This document shows positions 8,493-19,409 of a stretch of DNA of 64,000 nucleotides, piece by piece; the stretch's first letter is position 1, and every line of letters starts with the position of its first letter. Made by a program: the position numbers and the translations under genes. The notes below the pieces were generated by a model that was not told the DNA's origin, did no database searches, and worked only from the letters and a program-made list of their open reading frames with translations. Origin of the DNA: Sulfuricaulis limicola (GTDB lineage Bacteria > Pseudomonadota > Gammaproteobacteria > Acidiferrobacterales > Sulfurifustaceae); NCBI RefSeq assembly GCF_002355735.1, contig NZ_AP014879.1, forward strand, positions 310,001 to 374,000, read 5' to 3'.

Positions 8493-8763
8493 GTAGTGGA
8501 AGCCGCCGTTTATCGGGCGCGTTACTGCCGTGGCGCCCGAACTTCCCGTTGTATCATGCGTTAACAAGCATTTACCTTTGTGTGGAACTGCAAGTACGCG
8601 GTATGGCGCACACATCAATTACTTATTGAATGTGCGGGAAATTTTTCGTTTGCCGAAATGGCTGCGCAGGCTCATGAAATGGTTTTATGGGGCTGATTGG
8701 ATGTAATAGACCTTGCCGGGCAATTTTGTTACAAAGAGCATCCCCAGCATAAGGAAAGGCCCG

Positions 8764-9528
8764 GTGCAAAAACGCGAAGCGGCGACGGTTATCAACATTT
8801 CCAGCATCAAGGCGGCCTGCAAGGATTGCACGCTCCAGGAATTGTGCCTGCCGTTGGGCCTCAATGAGGTCGACGTCGCCGCCCTCGACAAGGTCATCAA
8901 GCGCCGGCGTACCCTGAAAAAGAGTGAAATGCTTTACCGCTTCGGTGACCCCCTGCGCGCGCTTTATGCCATTCGCAGCGGCGCACTCAAGACCACCGGC
9001 CTGATCGAAGACGGCCGCGCCCAGGTCACCGGTTTTTACCTGCCCGGCGAATTGCTCGGGATCGACGCCATCAACACCGACAAGCACCCGTGCAGCGCCG
9101 AGGCCCTCGAAACCTCGGAGGTCTGTGAAATTCCCTATGGCGCGCTGGAAGAACTGGCCACCAAGATCCCCGGCCTGCAGCATCAATTGCTGCGCATCAT
9201 GAGCCGCGAGATCGTGCGCGACGAGGAAATGCTCATGATGCTGGGCCGCATGAGCGCCGAGGAGCGCCTGGCTTCCTGCCTGATGAGTTTTTCCCGTCGC
9301 CTGTCCCGGCTCGGCGGCGCGCCGGCCGAATTCAAGCTCAGCATGTCGCGCCAGGATCTGGGCGATTATCTGGGTCTCGCGCTCGAGACGGTGAGCCGCC
9401 TGTTGTCGCGTTTCCACGACGAAGGCCTGATCGAGGTGCACGGCCGGCAGATCACGCTGCGCGACCTTAACCGCCTGCGTAACATGGCCGCCGGCAACGG
9501 TCGCGAGCACAACGCCTCGGCCCAATAA
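8764..9528 (+). CDS. fnr: FNR, oxygen-sensing Fe-S transcription regulator (Crp/Fnr family)
   Basis: FNR dimerises and binds DNA only when its oxygen-labile 4Fe-4S cluster is intact. Counting from the GTG at 8764, the N-terminal cluster cysteines are 19, 22 and 28 (CKDCTLQELC), one residue off E. coli FNR Cys20/23/29. A further cysteine in the cNMP-binding-like domain (HPCSAE or VCEIPY region) can supply the fourth ligand. The C-terminal helix-turn-helix contains the DNA-reading segment GDYLGLALETVSRLLSRF with E..SR, which recognises TTGAT half sites. The GTG at 8764 is preferred because AAGGAAAGG lies just before it; an in-frame TTG at 8713 has no ribosome binding site. Its predicted targets are abundant in this window. 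Confidence 0.95.
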   Translation: MQKREAATVINISSIKAACKDCTLQELCLPLGLNEVDVAALDKVIKRRRTLKKSEMLYRFGDPLRALYAIRSGALKTTGLIEDGRAQVTGFYLPGELLGIDAINTDKHPCSAEALETSEVCEIPYGALEELATKIPGLQHQLLRIMSREIVRDEEMLMMLGRMSAEERLASCLMSFSRRLSRLGGAPAEFKLSMSRQDLGDYLGLALETVSRLLSRFHDEGLIEVHGRQITLRDLNRLRNMAAGNGREHNASAQ

Positions 9529-9610
9529 TTCGTCAACCTGCTTTTTGTCGCAGGGTTGACAAGCCGGCCGGCTTGCCCTAGCTTGACCTTCTTTTCCCGA
9601 CCGACCCGTC

Positions 9611-10579
9611 ATGCCAGATACCGCCACGATCGCCGCGCTCTTCGAGCTGCCATTCAACGATCTCCTGTACCGCGCCCAGGGCGTGCATCGGAGCCACTTC
9701 GATCCGAACGCGGTGCAGCTCTCCACGCTGCTGTCCATCAAGACCGGCGGCTGTTCCGAGGATTGCGGCTACTGCTCGCAGTCGGCGCGTTTCCACACCG
9801 ATGTCCCCAGTCAGCCCCTCATGTCCCGGGACGAGGTCATCGCCGCCGCGCGCGCGGCCAAGGCGCGCGGCGCCACCCGTTTCTGCATGGGCGCGGCCTG
9901 GCGCGGACCGAAGGAAAAAGACCTGGCGCAGGTAACGGACATGATCCGCGCGGTCAAGGACCTCGGCATGGAAACCTGCGCCACGTTGGGATTGTTGCGC
10001 GAAGGCCAGGCCGAACAGCTGGCGCAGGCCGGTCTGGATTACTATAACCACAATCTCGATACCTCGCGCGCCCATTACGACAACATCGTTCACACCCACA
10101 GCTTCGACAGCCGGATGGAAACACTCAAAAAGGTGCGCTCCGCCGGACTCAAAGTCTGCTGCGGCGGTATCATGGGCATGGGGGAATCGCGTGAAGACCG
10201 GATTCAGTTCATCGCCGAGCTGGCGGCGCTCGACCCGCCGCCGGAATCGGTGCCGATCAACCTGCTGGTGCATATCCCCGGCACGCCGTTATCCGATAAA
10301 CCTGCGCTGGACCCGATCGAATTCGTGCGCACCATCGCGGTCGCGCGCATCAGCATGCCGGCCTCGTTCGTGCGCCTGTCCGCCGGCCGCAGCGCCATGC
10401 CGGACCATCTGCAGGCCCTGTGTTTCCTGGCCGGCGCCAATTCCATTTTCTACGGCGACCGGTTGTTGACCACGCCCAACCCGGAATCCGACGCCGATCT
10501 CAGGCTGTTCGAGAAGCTGGGTATTTACCCCATGACTGCCGAGATCGCCGCGCCGCCACGCAAAGCCGCCGAAGCCTGA
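9611..10579 (+). CDS. bioB: BioB, biotin synthase
   Basis: BioB inserts sulfur into dethiobiotin using a radical SAM 4Fe-4S cluster and a sacrificial 2Fe-2S cluster. The 322-residue product has CX3CX2C at Cys48, Cys52 and Cys55 ([15 protein letters not shown]), the YYNHNLDTS motif and [10 protein letters not shown], all diagnostic. The 2Fe-2S ligands are met by the cysteines around ETCATLG and VCCGG, with Arg in RLSAGR. It stands alone here, with no other bio genes alongside, and is convergent with the phosphodiesterase gene 26 bp downstream. Confidence 0.97.
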   Translation: MPDTATIAALFELPFNDLLYRAQGVHRSHFDPNAVQLSTLLSIKTGGCSEDCGYCSQSARFHTDVPSQPLMSRDEVIAAARAAKARGATRFCMGAAWRGPKEKDLAQVTDMIRAVKDLGMETCATLGLLREGQAEQLAQAGLDYYNHNLDTSRAHYDNIVHTHSFDSRMETLKKVRSAGLKVCCGGIMGMGESREDRIQFIAELAALDPPPESVPINLLVHIPGTPLSDKPALDPIEFVRTIAVARISMPASFVRLSAGRSAMPDHLQALCFLAGANSIFYGDRLLTTPNPESDADLRLFEKLGIYPMTAEIAAPPRKAAEA

Positions 10580-10605
10580 TTGCTCTCTGCTCCGGATCTC
10601 CGGAG

Positions 10606-11166
10606 TCAGGCCCGCATGATTTTCGGGTCGGTCTGCGTGCCCGAGGCCGGTTCCGGCAGCAGCACCGCCCTGATTTCAAATTCCATATTCTCCAAATCGC
10701 CCAGCACATAAGTCGCCGGCGCGCTCACGCCGCCGACGGTGCCGGGATCGACCCGAAGCGTTTCGCCGCCTTTGATGTTTTTAATCCGCTCGATGACGGC
10801 GTGATGCTCGTGGCCGTTGCACACCAGGTCGTAATCGCCGGTGACGGCCATGGCCTTGGCGTAATGCGGGTAATGCACGACAAAAATCCGTTTGCCCGCC
10901 AGCGTGAACGAGCCGTCCTGGCCGTAGTAATGCACCCGGTTTTCCGGCTTGTGCGCCAGCTTCGAAAGATGAAACAGATCGCCCTGGTTGTTGCCGTGTA
11001 CCAGATGCACCGGCAGCCCCAGCGGGGTGATGGCGTGCAGCGTGCTGGGCGCCACCAGGTCGCCGCAATGAATCACGGCCTGCGCCCCGAGCGATTTGGC
11101 TTCCGTCACCGCGGCGGCCAGGTGGTCGCGATGGTCGTGGCTGTCGGAGACGATGCAGATTTTCAT
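10606..11166 (-). CDS. YfcE/MJ0936-type metallophosphoesterase
   Basis: The 186-residue product is a compact calcineurin-like phosphodiesterase. The metal motifs are SDSHDH (residues about 7-12), HCGDL, HGNNQGD, HYPHY and NGHEHH, in the normal order for the YfcE/MJ0936 group that cleaves phosphodiesters such as bis-pNPP in vitro. The physiological substrate is unknown. The ATG at 11166 begins at KICIVSDSHDH, the usual N-terminus; the frame is open further upstream, but that would run through the hppA terminator hairpin. Confidence 0.85.
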   Translation of the reverse strand: MKICIVSDSHDHRDHLAAAVTEAKSLGAQAVIHCGDLVAPSTLHAITPLGLPVHLVHGNNQGDLFHLSKLAHKPENRVHYYGQDGSFTLAGKRIFVVHYPHYAKAMAVTGDYDLVCNGHEHHAVIERIKNIKGGETLRVDPGTVGGVSAPATYVLGDLENMEFEIRAVLLPEPASGTQTDPKIMRA

Positions 11167-11187
11167 GACGTTATTGTATCTCCCAAA

Positions 11188-11217
11188 AACAAAGGCCGGC
11201 GAGCGCCGGCCTTTGTT
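11188..11217 (-). terminator. intrinsic terminator of hppA
   Basis: A 13-bp stem (AACAAAGGCCGGC at 11188-11200, loop GAGC, complement at 11205-11217) lies 16 bp after the hppA stop. On the minus strand it is followed by a T-rich tail, a good intrinsic terminator. Confidence 0.85.
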
Positions 11218-11233
11218 CACGAATGAAGCGTGG

Positions 11234-13258
<2,025 letters not shown>

Positions 13259-13351
13259 GTGCTTCCTCCCGTGAGATGAACATCGCTGCGCCGCGGGGCG
13301 CGTTGATTACGACACACTGCTGAAACTAACTGAAACAGACGAATCGCAACA

Positions 13352-13365
13352 TTGATTAAAATCAA
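13352..13365. promoter_or_regulatory. FNR binding site (perfect) upstream of hppA
   Basis: The bases read TTGAT-TAAA-ATCAA, in the 121-bp gap between the 70-aa gene and hppA. If functional, it would give hppA its own oxygen-controlled promoter, separate from the PPi-PFK gene. Confidence 0.75.
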
Positions 13366-13379
13366 CCTTGGCAAGATAT

Positions 13380-13592
13380 TCATTTTTTGGTGGCCAGGCC
13401 GCCTTCGAAACGCATGCCCGGCTCGAAATTGAACACCTTGTCCAGATCCAGTTCACGGATCAGCCGGTCCACCGCCGCCTGGCCGTGCTCGCGATTGACC
13501 TCCGCGAGAATCAGCTTGGCCGAGTTGGCGTTGTAGAACCCGCCGAAATCCGCCTGCACTTTAAGCATTTCCCTTGCTTTGTCCAGCGTCAT
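13380..13592 (-). CDS. conserved small hypothetical protein (70 aa)
   Basis: This 70-residue product contains no signal peptide or membrane segment and is predicted mostly helical, with a basic end (ATKK). I cannot assign a family. It starts 67 bp after the PPi-PFK gene and lies 121 bp before hppA, all on the minus strand. Codon use and base composition look like its neighbours. A link to PPi or sugar-phosphate metabolism is suggested only by position. Confidence 0.7.
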   Translation of the reverse strand: MTLDKAREMLKVQADFGGFYNANSAKLILAEVNREHGQAAVDRLIRELDLDKVFNFEPGMRFEGGLATKK

Positions 13593-13659
13593 AAAAACTT
13601 ATGCTGGCCAGGAAGACAAATCTTATATCGCATTGCGGCGTTCCCGGCGGTTCATGCGA

Positions 13660-14928
13660 TTACAGTTTGAATTCGCCGAGCTTCTTCTTCGCGGCGACAT
13701 TTTTCAGCCGCACGTACTGCGGCATGCCGTTTTTGTACGGCGGGTAGTCTTCGCCCTGGATCAGCGGCTCCAGATAGGTGCGGCACTTGGCGGTGATGCC
13801 GAAGCCGTCGTCGGTGATGAAGTCCTTGGGCATCATTTTTTCCACGTTCGCCACCTTGTTGAGCGGCGCCACGCCGACTTTCCATTTATAAGGCTTGCTC
13901 GACACGCGCTCGACCGTCGGCATCACGGAATTCTTGCCCTTGACGGCCAGCTCGACCGCCGCCTTGCCCATGGCGTAGGCCTGGTCCACGTCGCTCTTGG
14001 AGGCGATGTGGCGCGCCGCGCGCTGCAGATAATCCGCGACGCCCCAGTGATACTTGAGGCCGAGCCCTTCCTTGATGATGGAGGCCACGACGGGGGCCAC
14101 GCCGCCGAGTTGTGCATGGCCGAAGGCATCCTTGAGGCCCTGGTCGGCGAGGAACTTGCCATCCGGACTCTTCACGCCTTCCGACACCACCACCGTGCAA
14201 TAACCGTATTTCTTGACGTTGGCGTCCACGGTGGCGAGGAATTTTGCCTTGTCGAAGCTGACCTCGGGGAACAAGATCACGATCGGGATTTCGGTGTCCT
14301 GGGTGGAAGCCAGACCGCCCGCCGCGGCGATCCAGCCGGCGTGCCGGCCCATGACTTCGAGAATGAAAACCTTGGTCGAGGTCTTGGCCATCGAAGCGAC
14401 ATCGAATGACGCCTCGCGCGTCGAGACCGCGATGTATTTGGCCACCGAGCCGAAGCCCGGGCAGTTGTCAGTGATGGGCAGGTCGTTGTCCACGGTCTTG
14501 GGCACGTGGATTGCCTGGATCGGATAGCCCAGGGTCTCGGACAGTTGCGAAACTTTCAGACAGGTATCGGCCGAGTCGCCGCCGCCGTTGTAGAAGAAGT
14601 AGCCGATGTCGTGCGCCTTGAATACCTCGATCAGGCGGTCGTATTCGCGTTTGTTCTGCTCCAGGCTTTTCAGCTTGTAGCGGCAGGAACCGAACGCGCC
14701 CGAAGGCGTGTGGCGCAGCGCCTTGATCGCCGCCACCGATTCCTTGCTGGTGTCGATCAGGTCCTCGGTGAGTGCGCCGATGATGCCGTTGCGGCCGGCA
14801 TAGACCTTGCCGATTTTCTTCGGATACTTGCGCGCGGTCTCGAGCACGCCGCAGGCCGAGGCGTTGATGACCGCCGTGACGCCGCCGGACTGGGCGTAGA
14901 ACGCGTTTTTGGGTTTGCCTTTTGCCAT
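13660..14928 (-). CDS. pfp: PPi-dependent 6-phosphofructokinase
   Basis: This enzyme phosphorylates fructose 6-phosphate with PPi, and the reaction is reversible, so it works in glycolysis and gluconeogenesis. The 422-residue product has GGGDS at residues 115-119 and PKTVDND at 143-149. The Asp in place of the ATP-enzyme Gly and the Lys of PKT are the usual marks of PPi specificity. MGRHAGWIA and PEVSF follow as expected. The ATG at 14928 begins AKGKPKNAFYAQSGGVTAVIN, the normal N-terminus. It starts 4 bp after the 139-aa gene. With hppA in the same strand group, PPi made or used by one enzyme can serve the other. A pfp-hpp arrangement is known from methanotrophs. Confidence 0.92.
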   Translation of the reverse strand: MAKGKPKNAFYAQSGGVTAVINASACGVLETARKYPKKIGKVYAGRNGIIGALTEDLIDTSKESVAAIKALRHTPSGAFGSCRYKLKSLEQNKREYDRLIEVFKAHDIGYFFYNGGGDSADTCLKVSQLSETLGYPIQAIHVPKTVDNDLPITDNCPGFGSVAKYIAVSTREASFDVASMAKTSTKVFILEVMGRHAGWIAAAGGLASTQDTEIPIVILFPEVSFDKAKFLATVDANVKKYGYCTVVVSEGVKSPDGKFLADQGLKDAFGHAQLGGVAPVVASIIKEGLGLKYHWGVADYLQRAARHIASKSDVDQAYAMGKAAVELAVKGKNSVMPTVERVSSKPYKWKVGVAPLNKVANVEKMMPKDFITDDGFGITAKCRTYLEPLIQGEDYPPYKNGMPQYVRLKNVAAKKKLGEFKL

Positions 14929-14932
14929 TGCT

Positions 14933-15352
14933 TCAATCTCCCCAGAAGAGTGGTGATGTATCGGGTTTTTCCGGCGCGTCCTTGTCGGTCTGCGCCGGTG
15001 TTTGATCGGTGCTGATTTTCTGCTTGCGAATGTGATCGGACTCGACCTGCAACACACTGATCACGCAATCGCCAATCTCGTCGTAGCTGTCGATGCCGGT
15101 GCCGAGCTGGTGCTCGGGATGATAATAGAAGTAGGCGCGGAAACGCTTGGGGCCGGTTTTGACGATGGTGAAGTTCGCGCCCTTGGCGCTCCAGAACAGG
15201 GCCGGGCACCAGGCCATGCCGTCGGCGCCGCCGAGCATGACCTCGGTGTCGGCCATTTGCGGTTCGACTTCCTTGCCGTAACGTTCCTTCAGTGTGCTGC
15301 GCACGGCCCAGAGCTCGGTCTCGGTAAAATCCGGAATTTTGTTATGACTCAT
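14933..15352 (-). CDS. conserved hypothetical protein upstream of PPi-PFK (139 aa)
   Basis: The 139-residue product has no signal peptide or membrane segment. It contains a short aromatic-rich core (MAWCPALFWSAKG, RFRAYFYYHPEHQ) and ends in a polar, charged tail. I do not recognise a catalytic motif. It is the first gene of the minus-strand group leading to PPi-PFK, ending only 4 bp before that start, so translational coupling is likely. Its composition is like its neighbours. A regulatory or accessory role for the kinase is a guess from position. Confidence 0.75.
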   Translation of the reverse strand: MSHNKIPDFTETELWAVRSTLKERYGKEVEPQMADTEVMLGGADGMAWCPALFWSAKGANFTIVKTGPKRFRAYFYYHPEHQLGTGIDSYDEIGDCVISVLQVESDHIRKQKISTDQTPAQTDKDAPEKPDTSPLFWGD

Positions 15353-15569
15353 CGGCGGAATTCAGGGCGATACCGCGCCTGCGAAAACGAGCTTAACCAA
15401 GTTTCCCTCCTTGGAACACGCGGAAAGATGAATCCGGCAATAGGGCCCATTTATAGGGCTGGACCATTGACGCCGGGGTGGGCAAATTGTAGTTTACGCG
15501 CCCCTGACATTGAACCAGGGGAATTTCCTCAGGAATACGCACCACCAAGAACTTAAAAGCGAGAATGCC

Positions 15570-16508
15570 ATGAGAATCGTGCTTTTGGGAGCGCCGGGGT
15601 CCGGCAAGGGAACGCAAGCTAAGTTATTGGTTGAGAAGTACAAAATTCCCCAGATGTCCACGGGCGACCTGCTGCGCGCGGAAGTCGCAGCCGGCACCGA
15701 TCTGGGAAAAAAGGCCAAGGCTGCCATGGATTCCGGGCAGCTGGTCACCGACGACATCGTGCTTGGCATGATCCAGGCGCGACTCGCCAAGCCCGACGCC
15801 AAAAACGGTTTCATTCTCGACGGTTTTCCGCGCAACATCCCGCAGGCCCAGGCGCTCGACGCCATGCTGGCGCGGCTCGGCCAGCCCTTGCAGCTGGCGC
15901 TGCTGGTGGATGTCGATACCGACGTATTGATGAAACGGCTCACCGGCCGGCGCACCTGCGGCTCCTGCGGCGCGATCTACAACATTCATTTCTCGGCCCC
16001 GAAGACCTCGAACAAGTGCGACAAGTGCGGCGGCAGTCTCACGCACCGGTCCGACGACAACGAGCAGACAGTGGGTAAGCGCCTGGCCGTGTACCAGCAG
16101 CAGACCGCCCCGCTCGCCAACTATTACAAGGCGCAGGGTAAGCTGCGCACCGTGCGCGGCGTGGGCACGGTGAGCGCCATCTTCAAGAACGCGACCGACA
16201 TCATCGAATCACAGATCCGGCCGCTGGCGGACGTGATGAGCAAGATCGAGTCGGCGGCGGCGCGCCAGGCGGCCAAGGCCAAGGCCGAGGAAGCCAGGGT
16301 CAAGGCGGCAGCGAAGGCGGCCAAAGCTGCCAAGGCCGCCAAAGCGGCGAAACCGGCACCCGCCGCCAAACCCAAAGCCAAGCCGGTTCCGGTAGCCAAG
16401 GCCAAGCCGGCTGCGAAAAAGGCGGCGCCGAAAAAGGCTGCGCCCAAGGCCAAGCCGAAGAAAGCCGCCAAGGCCGCACCCAAAGCCAAGGCCAAGAAGG
16501 TCAAGTAA
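15570..16508 (+). CDS. adk: adenylate kinase with Zn-type lid and histone-H1-like C-terminal tail
   Basis: Adenylate kinase interconverts ATP+AMP and 2 ADP. Residues 1 to about 218 are a full long-lid enzyme: P-loop GAPGSGKGT, DGFPR, and a lid with four cysteines at 130, 133, 150 and 153 that should bind zinc. The E. coli lid lacks these. Residues about 226-312 form an Ala/Lys/Pro-rich tail of AKAAK and PKAKP repeats, resembling histone H1 or bacterial H1-like proteins, which the normal 215-220-residue enzyme lacks. The tail is in frame with no gap, so it is a real extension unless there is a sequencing artefact. The ATG at 15570 begins at the canonical RIVLLGAPG. It may give nucleic-acid or membrane binding, but its role is unknown. 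Confidence 0.93.
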   Translation: MRIVLLGAPGSGKGTQAKLLVEKYKIPQMSTGDLLRAEVAAGTDLGKKAKAAMDSGQLVTDDIVLGMIQARLAKPDAKNGFILDGFPRNIPQAQALDAMLARLGQPLQLALLVDVDTDVLMKRLTGRRTCGSCGAIYNIHFSAPKTSNKCDKCGGSLTHRSDDNEQTVGKRLAVYQQQTAPLANYYKAQGKLRTVRGVGTVSAIFKNATDIIESQIRPLADVMSKIESAAARQAAKAKAEEARVKAAAKAAKAAKAAKAAKPAPAAKPKAKPVPVAKAKPAAKKAAPKKAAPKAKPKKAAKAAPKAKAKKVK

Positions 16509-16594
16509 ATTACAAAGCGAATGGACAGGATTAGCAGGATTAAAAAATATGCACTTAAAAAAATCCTGTTAATCCTGTCTATTTTTTTGTAATT
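16508..16594. repeat. intergenic hairpin repeat, GGACAGGATT family
   Basis: The left arm holds GACAGGATT and AGCAGGATT units (16524-16541) and the right arm (16562-16579) is the reverse complement with one mismatch. An outer pair, AATTACAAA (16508-16516) and TTTGTAATT (16586-16594), extends the stem. It starts at the adk stop codon and fills the gap before hemB. It could end adk transcription. Confidence 0.85.
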
Positions 16595-16603
16595 GGATCT
16601 TAA

Positions 16604-17617
<1,014 letters not shown>

Positions 17618-17651
17618 TCCGGCCGCCCGCAAAACGCGGCACGCTGTCCTC

Positions 17652-18488
17652 ATGAATTACCGCCATATCTTCCACGCTGGCAATTTCGCCGATGTCTTCA
17701 AGCACGTCGTGATTTCGCTGTTGCTCAAGTCGCTGCACCGCAAAGATACGCCGTTTTGCTACCTCGACACCCACGCCGGCGTAGGCCGCTACGATCTCAG
17801 CAGCGCCGCGGCGCAGAAAACCGGGGAGTATCGTGACGGCATCAAGCGTCTCCTGAATGTTCAACCCATTCCCGAACTGGCGGACTATCTGGCGGCGGTG
17901 CGCGCGCTGAATGACGCGGACACGCTGCGGTATTACCCCGGCTCGCCGCGCATCGCGCGGTTTTTCCTGAGACCGCAGGACCGCGCGATACTGCTCGAGC
18001 TTCAACCGGAGGAATGCACGCAACTGAAGACTGAATTTGCCGGCGACCGGCAGGTGATTGTTCAGGAGCAGGATGGATATGCCGGCCTCAAGGCATATTT
18101 GCCGCCAAAAGAAAGGCGTGGCCTGGTTTTGATTGATCCGCCCTACGAATCGGACCAGGAGTTCGATCAGGCGATTGAAGCAATGCGTCTGGCCCACGTG
18201 CGCTGGGACTCCGGGATATACGCCTTGTGGTATCCGATCAAGAGCCGCTCCCCGGTGGAGCGCTTGCACCGGCGGCTGGTCGCCACTGGCATCCGCAAAA
18301 TCCTGCTGGCGGAATTCAGTCCCTGGCCCGAGGATACCGCCTTCCGCCTCAACGGTTGCGGCATGGTCGTGATCAATCCACCCTGGAAGCTGGATGAAAC
18401 GCTGCAATCGCTGTTGCCGGCCTTGCTGGAGATATTGCGGCAGCATCCGGCCGGCCGTGCCACGACCAGCTGGCTGGTTCCGGAATAG
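17652..18488 (+). CDS. rlmJ: RlmJ, 23S rRNA (adenine-2030-N6)-methyltransferase
   Basis: RlmJ methylates A2030 in 23S rRNA. The 278-residue product has the family N-terminus NYRHIFHAGNFADVFKH, the SAM-binding segment CYLDTHAGVGRYDL, and the N6-adenine methyltransferase motif DPPYE at about residues 160-164. Length and motif order match E. coli RlmJ (YhiR). It lies 34 bp after hemB and may share its transcript. Confidence 0.94.
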   Translation: MNYRHIFHAGNFADVFKHVVISLLLKSLHRKDTPFCYLDTHAGVGRYDLSSAAAQKTGEYRDGIKRLLNVQPIPELADYLAAVRALNDADTLRYYPGSPRIARFFLRPQDRAILLELQPEECTQLKTEFAGDRQVIVQEQDGYAGLKAYLPPKERRGLVLIDPPYESDQEFDQAIEAMRLAHVRWDSGIYALWYPIKSRSPVERLHRRLVATGIRKILLAEFSPWPEDTAFRLNGCGMVVINPPWKLDETLQSLLPALLEILRQHPAGRATTSWLVPE

Positions 18489-18705
18489 TGCCATGGGCGT
18501 TGCCGGCGCCGCTGCTGACCAGCGGTAAAAGCGCAACGGCATCCATCTGTTACAAACAGCCGTCGACAGCGCGCCCGTAAACGAGTATTTTATCGGCCAA
18601 TAACCTGTGGTTTTTCAATAATAAAGACGTGTTTGCCGGTTTTCCGGCGTGGAGGTACCGGTGGTCAAAGGCTTACCGGCTATGCATGAGGGGAACATCA
18701 ACGCC

Positions 18706-19020
18706 ATGAACGAGAGGCGCGACAGTCAGCGCGTGCCGGTTACGCTCGATGCCGTGCTGAATTATCAGGCGCAGGTCATGATCTGTACCATCCGCGACAT
18801 CAGCCTGAATGGCGCTTTCATCGAAGGCACGCCGGAAGGACTGCCGTATTTCAATGCCCCGGTGGAGCTGGGCCTGACCCTGACTTCCGCCGGCGAAACC
18901 AAACAACACCGTATTCCCGCCAAGATCCGCCGCATTACCGACAACGGCGTCGGCCTGACCTTCGGCGATGTCGGCATGGACGCCTATTTCAGCTTGGTCA
19001 ATCTGGTTTATAACGCCTGA
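18706..19020 (+). CDS. PilZ domain protein (c-di-GMP binding)
   Basis: The 104-residue product is a stand-alone PilZ domain. Counting from the ATG at 18706, the c-di-GMP motifs are RDSQR (residues 5-9, the RxxxR pattern) and DISLNG (31-36, the D/NxSxxG pattern). Both are complete, so binding is expected. Alternative in-frame starts are ATG 18682 and GTG 18649. An intrinsic terminator overlaps the stop codon. The next plus-strand gene is a PAS-GGDEF-EAL protein, so this looks like a small c-di-GMP locus. The output target is unknown. Confidence 0.88.
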   Translation: MNERRDSQRVPVTLDAVLNYQAQVMICTIRDISLNGAFIEGTPEGLPYFNAPVELGLTLTSAGETKQHRIPAKIRRITDNGVGLTFGDVGMDAYFSLVNLVYNA

Positions 19021-19036
19021 GCTTCGGCGTTTTTTC
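19012..19036 (+). terminator. intrinsic terminator of the PilZ gene
   Basis: AACGCC (19012-19017) pairs with GGCGTT (19026-19031) and is followed by a run of T. The left arm overlaps the last codons of the PilZ gene. Confidence 0.75.
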
Positions 19037-19059
19037 GCCAATGTCCCGTCTGTACCCCC

Positions 19060-19270
19060 GGCCCCGTTTGGTAGCAGTGGGGCCGAATCAGGTCCGGTTG
19101 CCGTTTTATGTAAGCCTGGCGCCATTTTCCGGCGCAAAAACGGCAACCATTGCCTCAAGCTGTTTCTGATGGCCGTACCCTAACTCCCCGTTTCTGCGCC
19201 ATTTTTCGCCGATCACTGCCGGAGCACCACTTAAGGCACGTCCCTTGCACGGAATAGACCTCAAGGGACG
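19060..19270 (+). other. hairpin-rich leader region upstream of the GGDEF/EAL gene
   Basis: The 389-bp gap between the PilZ gene and the GGDEF/EAL gene contains no gene I can support. It has three successive stem-loops: GGCCCC/GGGGCC (19060-19065 with 19079-19084), a two-tier hairpin with 12-bp outer arms (19096-19107 with 19137-19148) and a 5-bp inner stem (19119-19123 with 19131-19135), and CGTCCCTTG/CAAGGGACG (19239-19247 with 19262-19270). It may be a structured 5' leader or small RNA. I could not match it to the class I c-di-GMP riboswitch consensus. Confidence 0.4.
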
Positions 19271-19409
19271 GGGATAACCGTTAATTGTGTGTCACTTCGG
19301 ATAAGGGATGCGCCTGCAGCTGGCAGGGGCGGAGAAGCGGCGCGCAAGGTTGTCAGCGATGAAACCATGAAGACACCTGTCGTCCGCGACCGGGTGCCTG
19401 TGTTTTTTC

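Noticed and set aside
8615-8629. TCAAT/ATTGA inverted repeat upstream of fnr as an autoregulatory FNR site.
   Set aside because: The half sites are in the wrong order for TTGAT-N4-ATCAA and the spacer is five bases, so it does not fit FNR.
19021-19409. c-di-GMP class I riboswitch in the leader of the GGDEF/EAL gene.
   Set aside because: Stem-loops are present but the conserved core sequences of that riboswitch class could not be found.
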